Assembly (NCBI GenBank): GCA_020073005.1
Contig: JAIQFX010000040.1
Span: 1-49,117, forward strand
Length of the DNA: 49,117 nt
Direction: 5' to 3'
From: Terriglobia bacterium
GTDB lineage: Bacteria; Acidobacteriota; Vicinamibacteria; Vicinamibacterales; CAVVIG01
The position numbers were made by a program, and so were the translations under genes. The stretch's first letter is position 1. The number at the start of each line of letters is the position of its first letter. Shown piece after piece: positions 34,014 to 41,900 of the stretch. Below the pieces are notes generated by a model. That model saw only the letters and a program-made list of their open reading frames with translations. It ran no database searches and was not told the origin of the DNA.

Positions 34014-34618
34014 ACCGTCAGTCCCGCCGAGCTTCGCGCCATCGCTTCGCTCCCGACCAGCACGCACGCCGTCTGGCTGCCTTCGATCATTCGCTGCAGC
34101 CGCAGCCAGGTGGTGAACGGCAGCCGGCGCACGGCGTCGGACGGCGCCTCGGCCACGTCGAAGGCGACGACGCCGAAATTGCCGGCCTGCAGCACGAGCG
34201 CGATGGCGCGGATCGCCTGCTCGAGCGCGCGCTGGTTGAGATCGCGGCACATCCCGGGACTCATGACGACGTGCCCGCGGACCCAGAGCAGCCGATCGAG
34301 ATCGACGCCGGCGGCCGCCGCCGACTCGACGTCGAGCATGTCGAGCGCGTCGACCAGCGCCACGAGCTCGCCGCGCGCGGTGGCCGCGGCCAGCGTCCGC
34401 AGCAGGACGCTCGTGCGGCCCGACGATCGCGGGCCGACGAGCTCGGACAGCTGCCCGCGCGGAAACCCGCCGCCCAATCGCGCGTCCAAAGCGGTGATGC
34501 CCGAGGGCGCGACGGCGACGTCGTCACCTGGATTGACAGGCGGCAGCGACGTCGTCAGCGTGCGATCGAGCTGGCGGGCGCGCAGGAGCGATTCGAGATC
34601 AGCGCGGGCAAGCGGCAT
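33860..34618 (-). CDS. imuA: ImuA, RecA/SulA-like mutasome protein
   Basis: 252 residues. The RecA-like core has GITALDARLGGGFPRGQLSELVG with a diverged P-loop GPRSSGRTS, LVALVDALDMLD, and LRLQRMIEGSQTACVLVG. ImuA proteins help assemble DnaE2-ImuB mutasomes. A repeat-derived stretch (QCGMRNADCGLRFG, near residue 205) interrupts the C-terminal part. It is first in the cassette: a TATAGT box at 34649-34654 and a direct repeat between it and the ATG may be its promoter and operator. Confidence 0.88.
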   Translation of the reverse strand: MPLARADLESLLRARQLDRTLTTSLPPVNPGDDVAVAPSGITALDARLGGGFPRGQLSELVGPRSSGRTSVLLRTLAAATARGELVALVDALDMLDVESAAAAGVDLDRLLWVRGHVVMSPGMCRDLNQRALEQAIRAIALVLQAGNFGVVAFDVAEAPSDAVRRLPFTTWLRLQRMIEGSQTACVLVGSEAMARSSAGLTVQCGMRNADCGLRFGDRVFDGLNVGARIVRARAHSREEAAVAFPTVAAHSA

Positions 34619-34620
34619 GG

Positions 34621-34635
34621 TTTCGCCTTATGTTC
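34621..34635 (-). promoter_or_regulatory. Candidate SOS operator, TTTC-N7-GTTC
   Basis: On the plus strand TTTC, seven bases, GTTC; a nearby second GCCTT repeat gives TTCGCCTT twice. The direct-repeat form differs by one base from the GTTC-N7-GTTC boxes bound by alphaproteobacterial LexA. It lies between the possible -10 and the imuA start, where a repressor would act. Assignment is inference. Confidence 0.35.
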
Positions 34636-34648
34636 GCCTTTCGCGCGC

Positions 34649-34654
34649 ACTATA
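34649..34654 (-). promoter_or_regulatory. Possible -10 box of the imuA operon
   Basis: Minus-strand TATAGT, 30 bases before the ATG of imuA; no clear -35. Confidence 0.35.
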
Positions 34655-34702
34655 CCGCAGCCCGGAAACCGGATCAAGTTAAGGTAAGATTGTCGGCACG
34701 GT

Positions 34703-34727
34703 CGGCAGGACTAAAGTCCGGCCCTAC
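34703..34727 (-). repeat. GTAG-headed REP-like hairpin, second type
   Basis: On the minus strand GTAG is followed by GGCCGGACT-TT-AGTCCTGCC. The inner GGACT/AGTCC stem is perfect. Head as in the RAYT-linked REP, but the stem sequence differs. It fills the gap between imuA and the MFS gene. Confidence 0.7.
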
Positions 34728-34744
34728 ATCCGTTTACACCGCTA

Positions 34745-36076
34745 TTGGCTGAATCCGCAGAATCCGTCCAGGCAGGCGCCCCTCCGGCCGAGGCATCGAC
34801 ATCGTCAACGGCGACGGCAGCAGCCTCGCTGGGTGAGCGCACGATGCGCCGCATGCTCGTGGCGTTCACCTACCGCGACTTCCGCGTGCAGTGGCTCGGC
34901 GCCTGCTCGTCGAGCATCGGCACGTGGATGCAGATCGTCGCGCAGAACTGGCTGGTCGTCTCGCTGACCAACTCGACGTTCTACCTCGGCCTCGACGCGT
35001 TCCTGCAGCAGCTGCCGATCATTTTGTTCTCGCTCATCGGCGGCGTGTTCGCCGATCGCTACGACCGGCGCCGCACGCTGCTGGCGTCGCAGTACATCCA
35101 GATGGCGACGTCGGGCACGCTGTCGGTCCTGATGTACTTCCACGCGGTCCAGATCTGGCACATCCTCGCGCTGTCGTTCACGACGGGCATCGCGCAGTCG
35201 TTCGGCGGGCCGGCGTATCAGTCGCTGATCCCGTCGCTCGTGGACAAGAAGGATCTGCCGAACGCGGTCGCGCTCAACTCGATCCAGTTCAACGTGGCGC
35301 GCGTCCTCGGGCCGCTGCTCTTCGGCGTCACGCTGGCGCTGTTCCGCGGCCGGGGCTACAACGAGCCGCAGGCGATGAACGCGTGCTTCCTGCTGAACTC
35401 GCTCTCGTTCCTCGTCGTGATCAACACGCTGATGATGCTGCGCGTGAAGCACATTCCGCCGGCCACGTCGGGCCGTATGCGCGAAGAGCTCAAGGGCGGC
35501 TTGTCCTATGTCAGGCATCACGACAGCCTGACCGCGCTGATCGTCCTGGCCGCGGCGACGACGTTCCTCGGCTTCGCGCTGCTGACGTTCCTGCCGATCT
35601 TCGCCAAGCAGATCTTCCACGAGGGCGCGGACACGTTCAGCCATCTGATGGCGTTCTCGGGCGCCGGATCGATCCTGGGCGCGCTGATCGTCGCGTGGCT
35701 CGGCAAGTTCAGAAAGATGGGGCGGACGGCGCTCCTCGTGCAGGCGGTGTACGGCGCGCTCATCATCGGCTTCGCGGTCTCGCGCGTGATGTGGCTGAGC
35801 GACATCCTGCTGTTCTGCACGGGCGCGGCGCTGATGGTCGTCTTCTCCACCGTCACGTCGCTCGTGCAGCTCATCGCGCCGAACGAAATGCGGGGGCGCG
35901 TGATGAGCATCTACATGCTCGCGTTCCGCGGCGGCATGCCGCTCGGCAGCCTCTGCAGCGGGTATCTCGCGACGTTCATCGGCGCGCCGATGGTCATCGG
36001 GATCAACGGCGGGCTGCTCATCCTCGTTGCGGGCTACTTCCTGGTGATTCGGAGCCACGGGATTAGAGAAGCCTGA
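34745..36076 (+). CDS. MFS transporter (EntS/MFS_3-like exporter)
   Basis: 443 residues if started at TTG 34745; a later ATG at 34844 (MRRMLVAFTYRDFRVQWLG) is the usual family start and may be the true one. Twelve membrane segments; GACSSSIGTWMQIVAQNWLV in TM1-2, the loop GGVFADRYDRRR between TM2 and 3, and IPSLVDKKDLPNAVALNS in the middle are typical of this drug/siderophore exporter group. The first 33 residues are Ala/Ser-rich and low in complexity. Substrate unknown. Confidence 0.88.
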   Translation: MAESAESVQAGAPPAEASTSSTATAAASLGERTMRRMLVAFTYRDFRVQWLGACSSSIGTWMQIVAQNWLVVSLTNSTFYLGLDAFLQQLPIILFSLIGGVFADRYDRRRTLLASQYIQMATSGTLSVLMYFHAVQIWHILALSFTTGIAQSFGGPAYQSLIPSLVDKKDLPNAVALNSIQFNVARVLGPLLFGVTLALFRGRGYNEPQAMNACFLLNSLSFLVVINTLMMLRVKHIPPATSGRMREELKGGLSYVRHHDSLTALIVLAAATTFLGFALLTFLPIFAKQIFHEGADTFSHLMAFSGAGSILGALIVAWLGKFRKMGRTALLVQAVYGALIIGFAVSRVMWLSDILLFCTGAALMVVFSTVTSLVQLIAPNEMRGRVMSIYMLAFRGGMPLGSLCSGYLATFIGAPMVIGINGGLLILVAGYFLVIRSHGIREA

Positions 36077-36106
36077 CGGAATTCAGAATTCAGAATTAAG
36101 AACTAA
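36077..36106 (+). repeat. GAATTCAGAATT repeat
   Basis: Three GAATTCAGAATT/AAGAACT units between the MFS and deacetylase genes. Confidence 0.6.
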
Positions 36107-36119
36107 GAACGGAGGACGT

Positions 36120-37070
36120 ATGACTCGCACCTGGCTGGCGACGACGGGTCTTGCGATTCTCGGCGGCGCGGCGCTCCTCGCGCAGGCGCGGCCGCAGCCG
36201 GGGACGAAGCTGCCGCTCGCGCAGATCGACGCGCAGATGTTTCACGTCAGCGCCGGCAAGCGGCTGAAGCCGGCGGCGTGGCCCAACGGCGCGCGCGTGG
36301 CCGTCGGCCTGAGCTTCGACGTCGACAACGCGACGGCGGATCTCGCCACCGGCAATCTGATCTCGGAATCGATCTCGCGCGGCGAGTACGGCGCGGTCGA
36401 CGGCCTGCCGCGCATCCTGCGGCTGCTCGACAAATATCAGGTCCCCGCGTCGTTCTTCATCCCCGCGGTCAGCCACCTGCTGCACCCCGACATGATCCCC
36501 GCGATCATGAAAAGCGGCCGCCACGAAATCGGCGTGCACGGCTGGATCCACGAGCATCTGCCGTCGGTGAACGACGCCGCGGCCGAACAGGACATGCTGA
36601 ACCGCGCGATCGACACGCTGACCAAGGCGATCGGGAAGAAGCCGGTCGGGTATCGCGCGCCGTCGTGGCAGTTCAGCCAGTGGACGATCGGTCAGGTGAA
36701 GGCGGCGGGATTCCTGTACGACAGCAGCCTGATGGCGAGCGACGACGCGTACGAAATCCTGCTGGACAAGCAGCCGACCGGCCTCGTCGAGCTGCCGATC
36801 GAACGGATCGTCGACGACTTTCCGTACTACGGCGGCGCGACCAACGGCGGCATGCCGAATCCCGACGAAGTCGAGAAAGTTTTTCAGTCGGAGTTCGACG
36901 TCGCGTACGCGGAGGGCGGCCTCTTCATCCTGACGATGCACCCGCACATCACGGGGCACCGGTCGCGCGTGGCGGGACTCGAGAAGCTGATCCAGCACAT
37001 GCAGTCGAAGCCGGGCGTGTGGCTGGCGACGCACGAACAAATCGCGCGGTACGTGAAGAACGTGAAGTGA
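36120..37070 (+). CDS. Secreted polysaccharide deacetylase (NodB domain)
   Basis: 316 residues, GGAGG five bases before the ATG. Signal peptide LATTGLAILGGAALLAQA. NodB-homology motifs are present: VGLSFDVDN (metal and base Asp), EIGVHGWIHEH (metal His pair), GYRAPSWQ and a C-terminal MHPHITGHRSR His motif. This version with FDVDN and YRAPSW is nearest to the PuuE/chitin-deacetylase-like group and may act on N-acetyl sugars of the wall or on an allantoin-type amide. Single gene, flanked by repeats on both sides. Confidence 0.9.
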   Translation: MTRTWLATTGLAILGGAALLAQARPQPGTKLPLAQIDAQMFHVSAGKRLKPAAWPNGARVAVGLSFDVDNATADLATGNLISESISRGEYGAVDGLPRILRLLDKYQVPASFFIPAVSHLLHPDMIPAIMKSGRHEIGVHGWIHEHLPSVNDAAAEQDMLNRAIDTLTKAIGKKPVGYRAPSWQFSQWTIGQVKAAGFLYDSSLMASDDAYEILLDKQPTGLVELPIERIVDDFPYYGGATNGGMPNPDEVEKVFQSEFDVAYAEGGLFILTMHPHITGHRSRVAGLEKLIQHMQSKPGVWLATHEQIARYVKNVK

Positions 37071-37137
37071 AAACCGAAAAGTGAAGACGGAAAAGGGAGA
37101 ACTGAGCAGGCAGAATCACTAGTTTTCACTTTTCAGT
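37071..37137. repeat. GAAAAGTGAA inverted repeat
   Basis: AAAACCGAAAAGTGAAGACGG on one side and CTAGTTTTCACTTTTCAGTTTT on the other face each other between convergent genes; possibly a terminator. Confidence 0.55.
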
Positions 37138-37150
37138 TTTGAGTTTGTGA

Positions 37151-37495
37151 TTATTCCTTCTTCCTCCCCGGCCGGTACAGCAGCACTTCGGCGCGCTCGA
37201 GCGTGATCAACCCGTCGCCCACCATCTTCTCGAGATCGGGCATGAACGCCTCGATCTTCTCCGGCGCGTCGACGATCTCGACGACGATCGGCAGGTCCTG
37301 CGACAGCTCGAGCAGCTTCGCCGTGTGAATGCGGCTGTGCGCGCCGAAGCCCATGAAGCCTTTGGTGACGGTCGCGCCGGCGAGGCCCCGCTTGCGCGCT
37401 TCGAGCACGATCGCCTCGTAGAGCGGCTGGCCCTGCCAGTGATCCCGCTCGCCGATGAAGATGCGCAGCAGCTTGCCTTCAGTTGGTAATGACAT
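37151..37495 (-). CDS. DUF190 protein
   Basis: 114 residues from ATG 37495. It matches the small DUF190 family (GKLLRIFIGERDHWQGQPLYEAIV, RGLAGATVTKGFMGFG, LPIVVEIVDAPEKIEAFMP), a PII-like ferredoxin-fold protein usually linked to crcB. It overlaps the end of crcB by 17 bases, so the two are translated together, and is likely to regulate or support fluoride export. No ligand is known from the sequence. Confidence 0.93.
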   Translation of the reverse strand: MSLPTEGKLLRIFIGERDHWQGQPLYEAIVLEARKRGLAGATVTKGFMGFGAHSRIHTAKLLELSQDLPIVVEIVDAPEKIEAFMPDLEKMVGDGLITLERAEVLLYRPGRKKE

Positions 37496-37844
37496 AGCCC
37501 GCCCACAATCCGACGAGGCCGGCCACGACCTGGCCGACGATGTTGACGATGGCACCAAGGAACTGGCCGTCGCGCACCAGCGAGAAACTCTCGAACGCGT
37601 AGGATGAGAACGTCGTGAAGCCGCCGAGCACGCCGATCAACAGGAACGCGCGCAGATCGGGAGACAGCGGCACGCGTTGTTCGGCCGCGCCCGCGATCGC
37701 GCCGAACACGGCGCAGCCGACGACGTTGACGGCGAACGTCCCGAGGGGAAACAGCGTGCCGGACACGCGCAGCACCCACGAGGAAAACAGGTACCGCGCC
37801 ACTGATCCGAGCGCGCCGCCAATCGCAATGACGAGAAGATTCAC
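37479..37844 (-). CDS. crcB: Fluoride channel/exporter CrcB
   Basis: 121 residues from GTG 37844. The four-helix Fluc pattern is clear: GGALGSVARYL, PLGTFAVNVVGC (the Asn of the pore) and GGFTTFSSYAFE with the Phe-box and Ser/Thr track. CrcB forms dual-topology dimers that let F- leave the cell. The downstream DUF190 gene overlaps it. The 28-base gap to the divergent UreH gene is too small for a fluoride riboswitch, so the usual control element is missing here. Confidence 0.95.
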   Translation of the reverse strand: MNLLVIAIGGALGSVARYLFSSWVLRVSGTLFPLGTFAVNVVGCAVFGAIAGAAEQRVPLSPDLRAFLLIGVLGGFTTFSSYAFESFSLVRDGQFLGAIVNIVGQVVAGLVGLWAGYVITN

Positions 37845-37872
37845 GTTAGAATACCCAGCGACCGCCGACATT

Positions 37873-38565
37873 ATGCCAGTTCTCGAGCTTCTCACCAGTT
37901 CCGGCCTCGGATCGCTGCTCGGCATGCGCCACGCGCTGGAGCCGGACCATCTCGCGGCTGTTTCAACGCTCGTCGCCGACGAACGCAGCAGCGCGAAGGC
38001 GGCGCTGCTCGGCGTCTGCTGGGGGCTGGGCCACACGCTGACGCTGGTGATCGTCGGCGCCGCGCTCGTCGTCCTGCGCGCGGAGATGCCGGCGCGCGCG
38101 GCCGACGGCTTCGAGTTCTGCGTCGCGCTCATGCTTATTGGTCTGGGCCTGCGCGCCATCTATCTCGCGGCGCGGCAAGGACCGGCGGGTCCGGTGCACG
38201 TCCATCACCACGGTCACGTCGTCCACGAACATCGCGGCGCGCCCGCGCACATTCACATCGGCGCGTGGACGCTCGCGCGGCGGCCGCTCCTGGTCGGCGC
38301 GGTGCACGGCCTCGCCGGCAGCGGCGCGCTGACGGCCCTCGTCCTGACGACGCTGCCGTCGGCGGCGGCGCGGCTCAGCTACATCGCGCTGTTCGGGTTG
38401 GGATCGACGCTCGGCATGGCCGCGCTGTCGGGACTGCTCGGCTGGCCGATCGCGCGGCTCGGTCAGAACCGCCGTCTCGCGCGGGCGGTGTCGCTCGTTG
38501 TCGGCTGCGTGTCGACGACGCTGGGCGTGTGGTGGGGGTATCCGTTGATTGGAAGGCTGTTCTAG
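37873..38565 (+). CDS. UreH/NicO-type nickel or cobalt transporter
   Basis: 230 residues with six membrane segments. The HX4DH motif of Ni/Co permeases is in GMRHALEPDHLAAVS; a second HGLAGSGAL motif is in the fifth segment. A His-rich cytoplasmic loop (HVHHHGHVVHEH, near residue 113-124) can bind metal ions. UreH-like proteins bring nickel for urease or other enzymes; no urease genes are in the window. A TAGAAT box lies 20 bases before the ATG. Confidence 0.88.
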   Translation: MPVLELLTSSGLGSLLGMRHALEPDHLAAVSTLVADERSSAKAALLGVCWGLGHTLTLVIVGAALVVLRAEMPARAADGFEFCVALMLIGLGLRAIYLAARQGPAGPVHVHHHGHVVHEHRGAPAHIHIGAWTLARRPLLVGAVHGLAGSGALTALVLTTLPSAAARLSYIALFGLGSTLGMAALSGLLGWPIARLGQNRRLARAVSLVVGCVSTTLGVWWGYPLIGRLF

Positions 38566-38689
38566 AAAACGGGGTGCGGGAAATCCGGCAGCAGCGCTGA
38601 CGAATCCCCGTCGGCACCGCCCACAATCAGGCGTTCGCGGAAAATCCTCGGAAAAACGAGCCGTCGTCGGCTGGCACGGTCCGTGCTCC

Positions 38690-38695
38690 TATAAC
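38690..38695 (+). promoter_or_regulatory. TATAAC -10-like box of the metal efflux operon
   Basis: TATAAC ends six bases before GTG 38702; transcription would begin at or near the start codon. Confidence 0.45.
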
Positions 38696-38701
38696 GGCAC
38701 C

Positions 38702-39061
38702 GTGGTCGATCTGCGCATCCGGCTGTCGGCGCTCGTCCTCATGGCGGCGGTCATCGCCACCAACGGGGCGGCTCTGCTCGCCGCTGGACCTCAGCACGCC
38801 GCCTGCGTGACGACGCACCACGAGTGCGACCAGACCACGACAATCCGCTCCTGCTGCTGCAACCCTCGGGATGACTCGTCGAATCAGGGCGGGCCTCTCG
38901 AATCCCGCGTCCAAATCGGCGCCGACGCGTCCGCCGTTCCGCTCGTGCCGGCCATCATCCTTGTCGCCGACTCGTCTCACCTGTCCGTGCCGGTGCACAC
39001 GTCGCCGCCACGTGCCGTCCCGCTCGATCTTCCCACGCTCTTCGCTGCTCTGCTGATCTAG
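38702..39061 (+). CDS. Cys-rich exported small protein of the efflux operon
   Basis: 119 residues from GTG 38702. A hydrophobic leader (LSALVLMAAVIATNGAALLA) is followed by a Cys/His cluster CVTTHHECDQ...SCCCN around residues 38-58, able to bind soft metals, then a low-complexity tail with a hydrophobic stretch and Pro-rich end. The family is not recognised. The leaderless-looking start and place ahead of cusC suggest it is a periplasmic metal scavenger or sensor for this operon. Confidence 0.65.
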   Translation: MVDLRIRLSALVLMAAVIATNGAALLAAGPQHAACVTTHHECDQTTTIRSCCCNPRDDSSNQGGPLESRVQIGADASAVPLVPAIILVADSSHLSVPVHTSPPRAVPLDLPTLFAALLI

Positions 39062-39109
39062 CTCTCGATCTCGCCGCGATTTCTTCACGCAGTTTTGCGC
39101 GAGGTCGAT

Positions 39110-40360
39110 ATGCGTTTGCTCTACGGTTTTCTCGTCACGGCTCTGTTCGTTTTGCCGCTGCACGCGCAGGCGCCGGCTCGGCTGTCGCTGGACGAGGTCG
39201 TCGCCGACGCGCTGGCGCGAAACCCTGAAATCAGCGCCGCCGAACGGCGCCATGACGCGGCGCTTCAGCGCCCGGCGCAGGAGCGCAGCTTGCCGGATCC
39301 AATGGTGTCGGCGGGTTACAGCGCGAATGGCCGCCCCTGGCCGGGCGCCGGTCTCGGCACCGAGCCGACCTCGAACATCGGTTTCATGGTCAGTCAGGAG
39401 GTGCCGTATCCGGGCAAGCTCGATCTGAAGGCATCCATCGCGTCGCGCGAGGCCGACGCGGAGTCTCAACAGATTGAAGCGGCTCGCCTGAGCGTCACCG
39501 CGCGTGCGAAGCAGGCGTACTACCGGCTCGCGTACACCTACGCGGTCGGCGACGTGCTGACCCGCAATCGTGATCTGCTCGACACGCTTCTGAAGGTGAG
39601 CGAGAACCGGTACGCCGTGGGGCAGGCCGCGCAGCAGGACGTCATCAAGGCGCAGACGCAGCTCAGCATCCTCGAGCTGCAGCTCGAACGCGTTCACCAG
39701 GAACGGGCGACGCGCGAAGGCGACCTCAACGCGCTCCTCGCGCGCCCGGCGGCGACACCGGTTGGGCGACCGGATGACCTCCAGCTGACCGCGTTCGACC
39801 TCTCGCTGGATTCCCTCGTCACGCTGGCGAACGAACACGCGCCGATGTTGCGCCGCGACCAGATCATGATCGACCGCTCGCAGCTATCCGTCGATGCGGC
39901 GCGCAGGGATTACAAACCCGACTTCGCCGTCACCGGCGGCTACTACTACATGGGCGCGATGCCGCCGATGTACGAGTTCCGCTTCGACGTGAAGGTCCCG
40001 CTGCAGCGCGCGCGGCGGGCGGCCGCGGTGGCCGAACAACTGAGCACCGTCGAGCAGGCGCGCAGCACGTACGACAGCACGCGGCTTGGCCTCCAGGGTC
40101 GCGTCCAGGAGGACTACCAGATGGCGTCGACGTCGGCGCGCCTGGCGCGACTGTATCGCGACACCGTGCTGCCCCAGGCCCGCCTCGCGCTCGAATCGTC
40201 GATGGCGAGCTACGAAACGGGCCACGTCGACTTCCTGTCGGTCCTGACGAATTTCGGGACGGTGCTCGAGTACGAAATGACCTATTTCGAGGAGCTGGCC
40301 GGGTATCACACGGCGGTCAGCCGCCTGGAAGAGATGACCGGCACTCCGCTGGTGCATTGA
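39110..40360 (+). CDS. TolC-family outer membrane channel (CusC-like)
   Basis: 416 residues from ATG 39110, GAGG ahead. Signal peptide YGFLVTALFVLPLHA. Two OEP repeats with the TolC pattern SLDEVVADALARNPEI and a second LVTLANEHAPMLRRDQ, long coiled helices and QEVPYPGKL at the first barrel turn. It forms the exit duct for the RND pump encoded by the next two genes. The spacing to the adaptor gene is seven bases. Confidence 0.9.
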   Translation: MRLLYGFLVTALFVLPLHAQAPARLSLDEVVADALARNPEISAAERRHDAALQRPAQERSLPDPMVSAGYSANGRPWPGAGLGTEPTSNIGFMVSQEVPYPGKLDLKASIASREADAESQQIEAARLSVTARAKQAYYRLAYTYAVGDVLTRNRDLLDTLLKVSENRYAVGQAAQQDVIKAQTQLSILELQLERVHQERATREGDLNALLARPAATPVGRPDDLQLTAFDLSLDSLVTLANEHAPMLRRDQIMIDRSQLSVDAARRDYKPDFAVTGGYYYMGAMPPMYEFRFDVKVPLQRARRAAAVAEQLSTVEQARSTYDSTRLGLQGRVQEDYQMASTSARLARLYRDTVLPQARLALESSMASYETGHVDFLSVLTNFGTVLEYEMTYFEELAGYHTAVSRLEEMTGTPLVH

Positions 40361-40367
40361 GACTGCC

Positions 40368-41900
40368 ATGAAAATTGTCAAAGCCTTCGCGCTCCTTCTC
40401 CTCATCACGCTGGCCTTCGGGGGCGGCTACGTCATGCGGGCGACGAAATCGACGGGCACCGCGTCGAAGGCTCGCAAGATTCTGTATTACGTCGACGCCA
40501 TGAATCCGGCGTACAAGTCGGACAAGCCGGGCATCGCTCCCGATGGCATGGCGCTCCAGCCTGTCTACGCGGATGAACCGACCGCCACCGGCGGTACCAG
40601 TGGCGCCGATGGACACGCTGGGCGCACGATTCTCTACTACCAGGATCCGCAAGACCCCAAGTACCACGCGGACAAGCCCGGCCTCAATCCCGAAACCGGG
40701 AGCACCCTCGAACCGGTGTACGCCGACGCGACTTCAGCGGTCCCGCCGGGTGCGATCCAGATCGCGCCCGAACGGCAACAGCTGATCGGCGTGAAATTCG
40801 CCACGGTCGAACTGAGCGGGCAAGCGCGATCGATTCGGGCGGTCGGCAAGGTGACCTATGACGAAACGCGCGTGTCACACGTCCACACACGCATCGACGG
40901 ATGGATCGAGAAAGTGTTCGTCGACTTCACCGGTGATTTCGTCAAGCAGGGCCAACCGATGCTGACCATCTACAGCCCGGAGATGCTGGCCTCCCAACAG
41001 GAGCTGCTGCTCGCCGCACGCGCGCGGGATCTCATGCGCGACAACCCGCTGGCATCCGCGGCAGAGCACGGCAACTCTCTCTTCGAGGCGGCCAGGCGGC
41101 GCCTGGAGCTGTGGCAACTGAAAGACGAGGAAATCGACCAGGTGCTCAAGACGGGTCAGACGATTCACAGCATCACGGTGTACGCCCCGGCCAGCGGATT
41201 CGTGACCGAGCGGAAGGCGTTTCCCAATCAAAAGGTCACGCCCGACAGCGACCTGTACACGATCACCGACCTGAGCCGGATCTGGATCGTGGCCGACGTG
41301 TTCGAGTCGGACATCACGTCGATCAAGGTCGGCGACGCGACGTACGTCTCCTTCCCGAGCGGCCACACGCCGCCGCTCGCCGCCAAGGTCACCTATATCC
41401 AGCCGCAGGTCGATCCGATGACGCGCACGCTGAAAGTCCGGCTGGACGCGCCGAACCCTGGGCTCCGGATGAAGCCGGACATGTACGTGAACGTCGAGTT
41501 CGGCATCGCCGGCGCCAAGGAGCTCGTTGTGCCGGCCGAGGCTGTGCTGGACACCGGCGATCGGCAGACCGTGTTTGTCGATCTCGGCAACGGCTATCTC
41601 GAGCCGCGCCAGGTGGTCGTGGGCGAACGCTACGGGGACCGCGTCGCCATCACGCGCGGACTAACGGCCGGCGAGCGGGTCGTGTCGTCTGGCACGTTCC
41701 TGATCGATTCGGAGAGTCAACTGAAGGCCGCGGCGAGCGGCATGGGCGCTCCGCAGCACCAGCACGGCAGCGCGCCGGCCGCGAAGCCGCCAGCCGCAAA
41801 CCAGCCGACCGTGAATCCGCCGGCGGCGAAGCCGATGGATCCGTCGATGCCGATGCCGGAGCCGAAGACGCCGGCACCGGGACGGGGCCGCCATGATTAA
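40368..41900 (+). CDS. RND metal efflux adaptor (CusB-like) with two HMBD domains
   Basis: 510 residues. N-terminal anchor (FALLLLITLAFGGGYVM), two heavy-metal-binding HMBD/YHS-like domains in tandem (38-69, 88-120), then barrel-sandwich, alpha-hairpin and beta-barrel parts (TRIDGWIEKVFVDFTGDFVKQG, IWIVADVFESD). A His-rich and Pro/Ala-rich C-tail (QHQHGSAPAA) may bind metal too. Both HMBDs lack the usual CPMHP Cys; the first has DAMNP. It links the pump to the TolC channel in the periplasm. It overlaps cusA by eight bases. Confidence 0.92.
   Translation: MKIVKAFALLLLITLAFGGGYVMRATKSTGTASKARKILYYVDAMNPAYKSDKPGIAPDGMALQPVYADEPTATGGTSGADGHAGRTILYYQDPQDPKYHADKPGLNPETGSTLEPVYADATSAVPPGAIQIAPERQQLIGVKFATVELSGQARSIRAVGKVTYDETRVSHVHTRIDGWIEKVFVDFTGDFVKQGQPMLTIYSPEMLASQQELLLAARARDLMRDNPLASAAEHGNSLFEAARRRLELWQLKDEEIDQVLKTGQTIHSITVYAPASGFVTERKAFPNQKVTPDSDLYTITDLSRIWIVADVFESDITSIKVGDATYVSFPSGHTPPLAAKVTYIQPQVDPMTRTLKVRLDAPNPGLRMKPDMYVNVEFGIAGAKELVVPAEAVLDTGDRQTVFVDLGNGYLEPRQVVVGERYGDRVAITRGLTAGERVVSSGTFLIDSESQLKAAASGMGAPQHQHGSAPAAKPPAANQPTVNPPAAKPMDPSMPMPEPKTPAPGRGRHD

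Noticed and set aside
37845-37872. Fluoride riboswitch before crcB
   Set aside because: The gap is 28 bases, and no aptamer-like pseudoknot sequence was seen.
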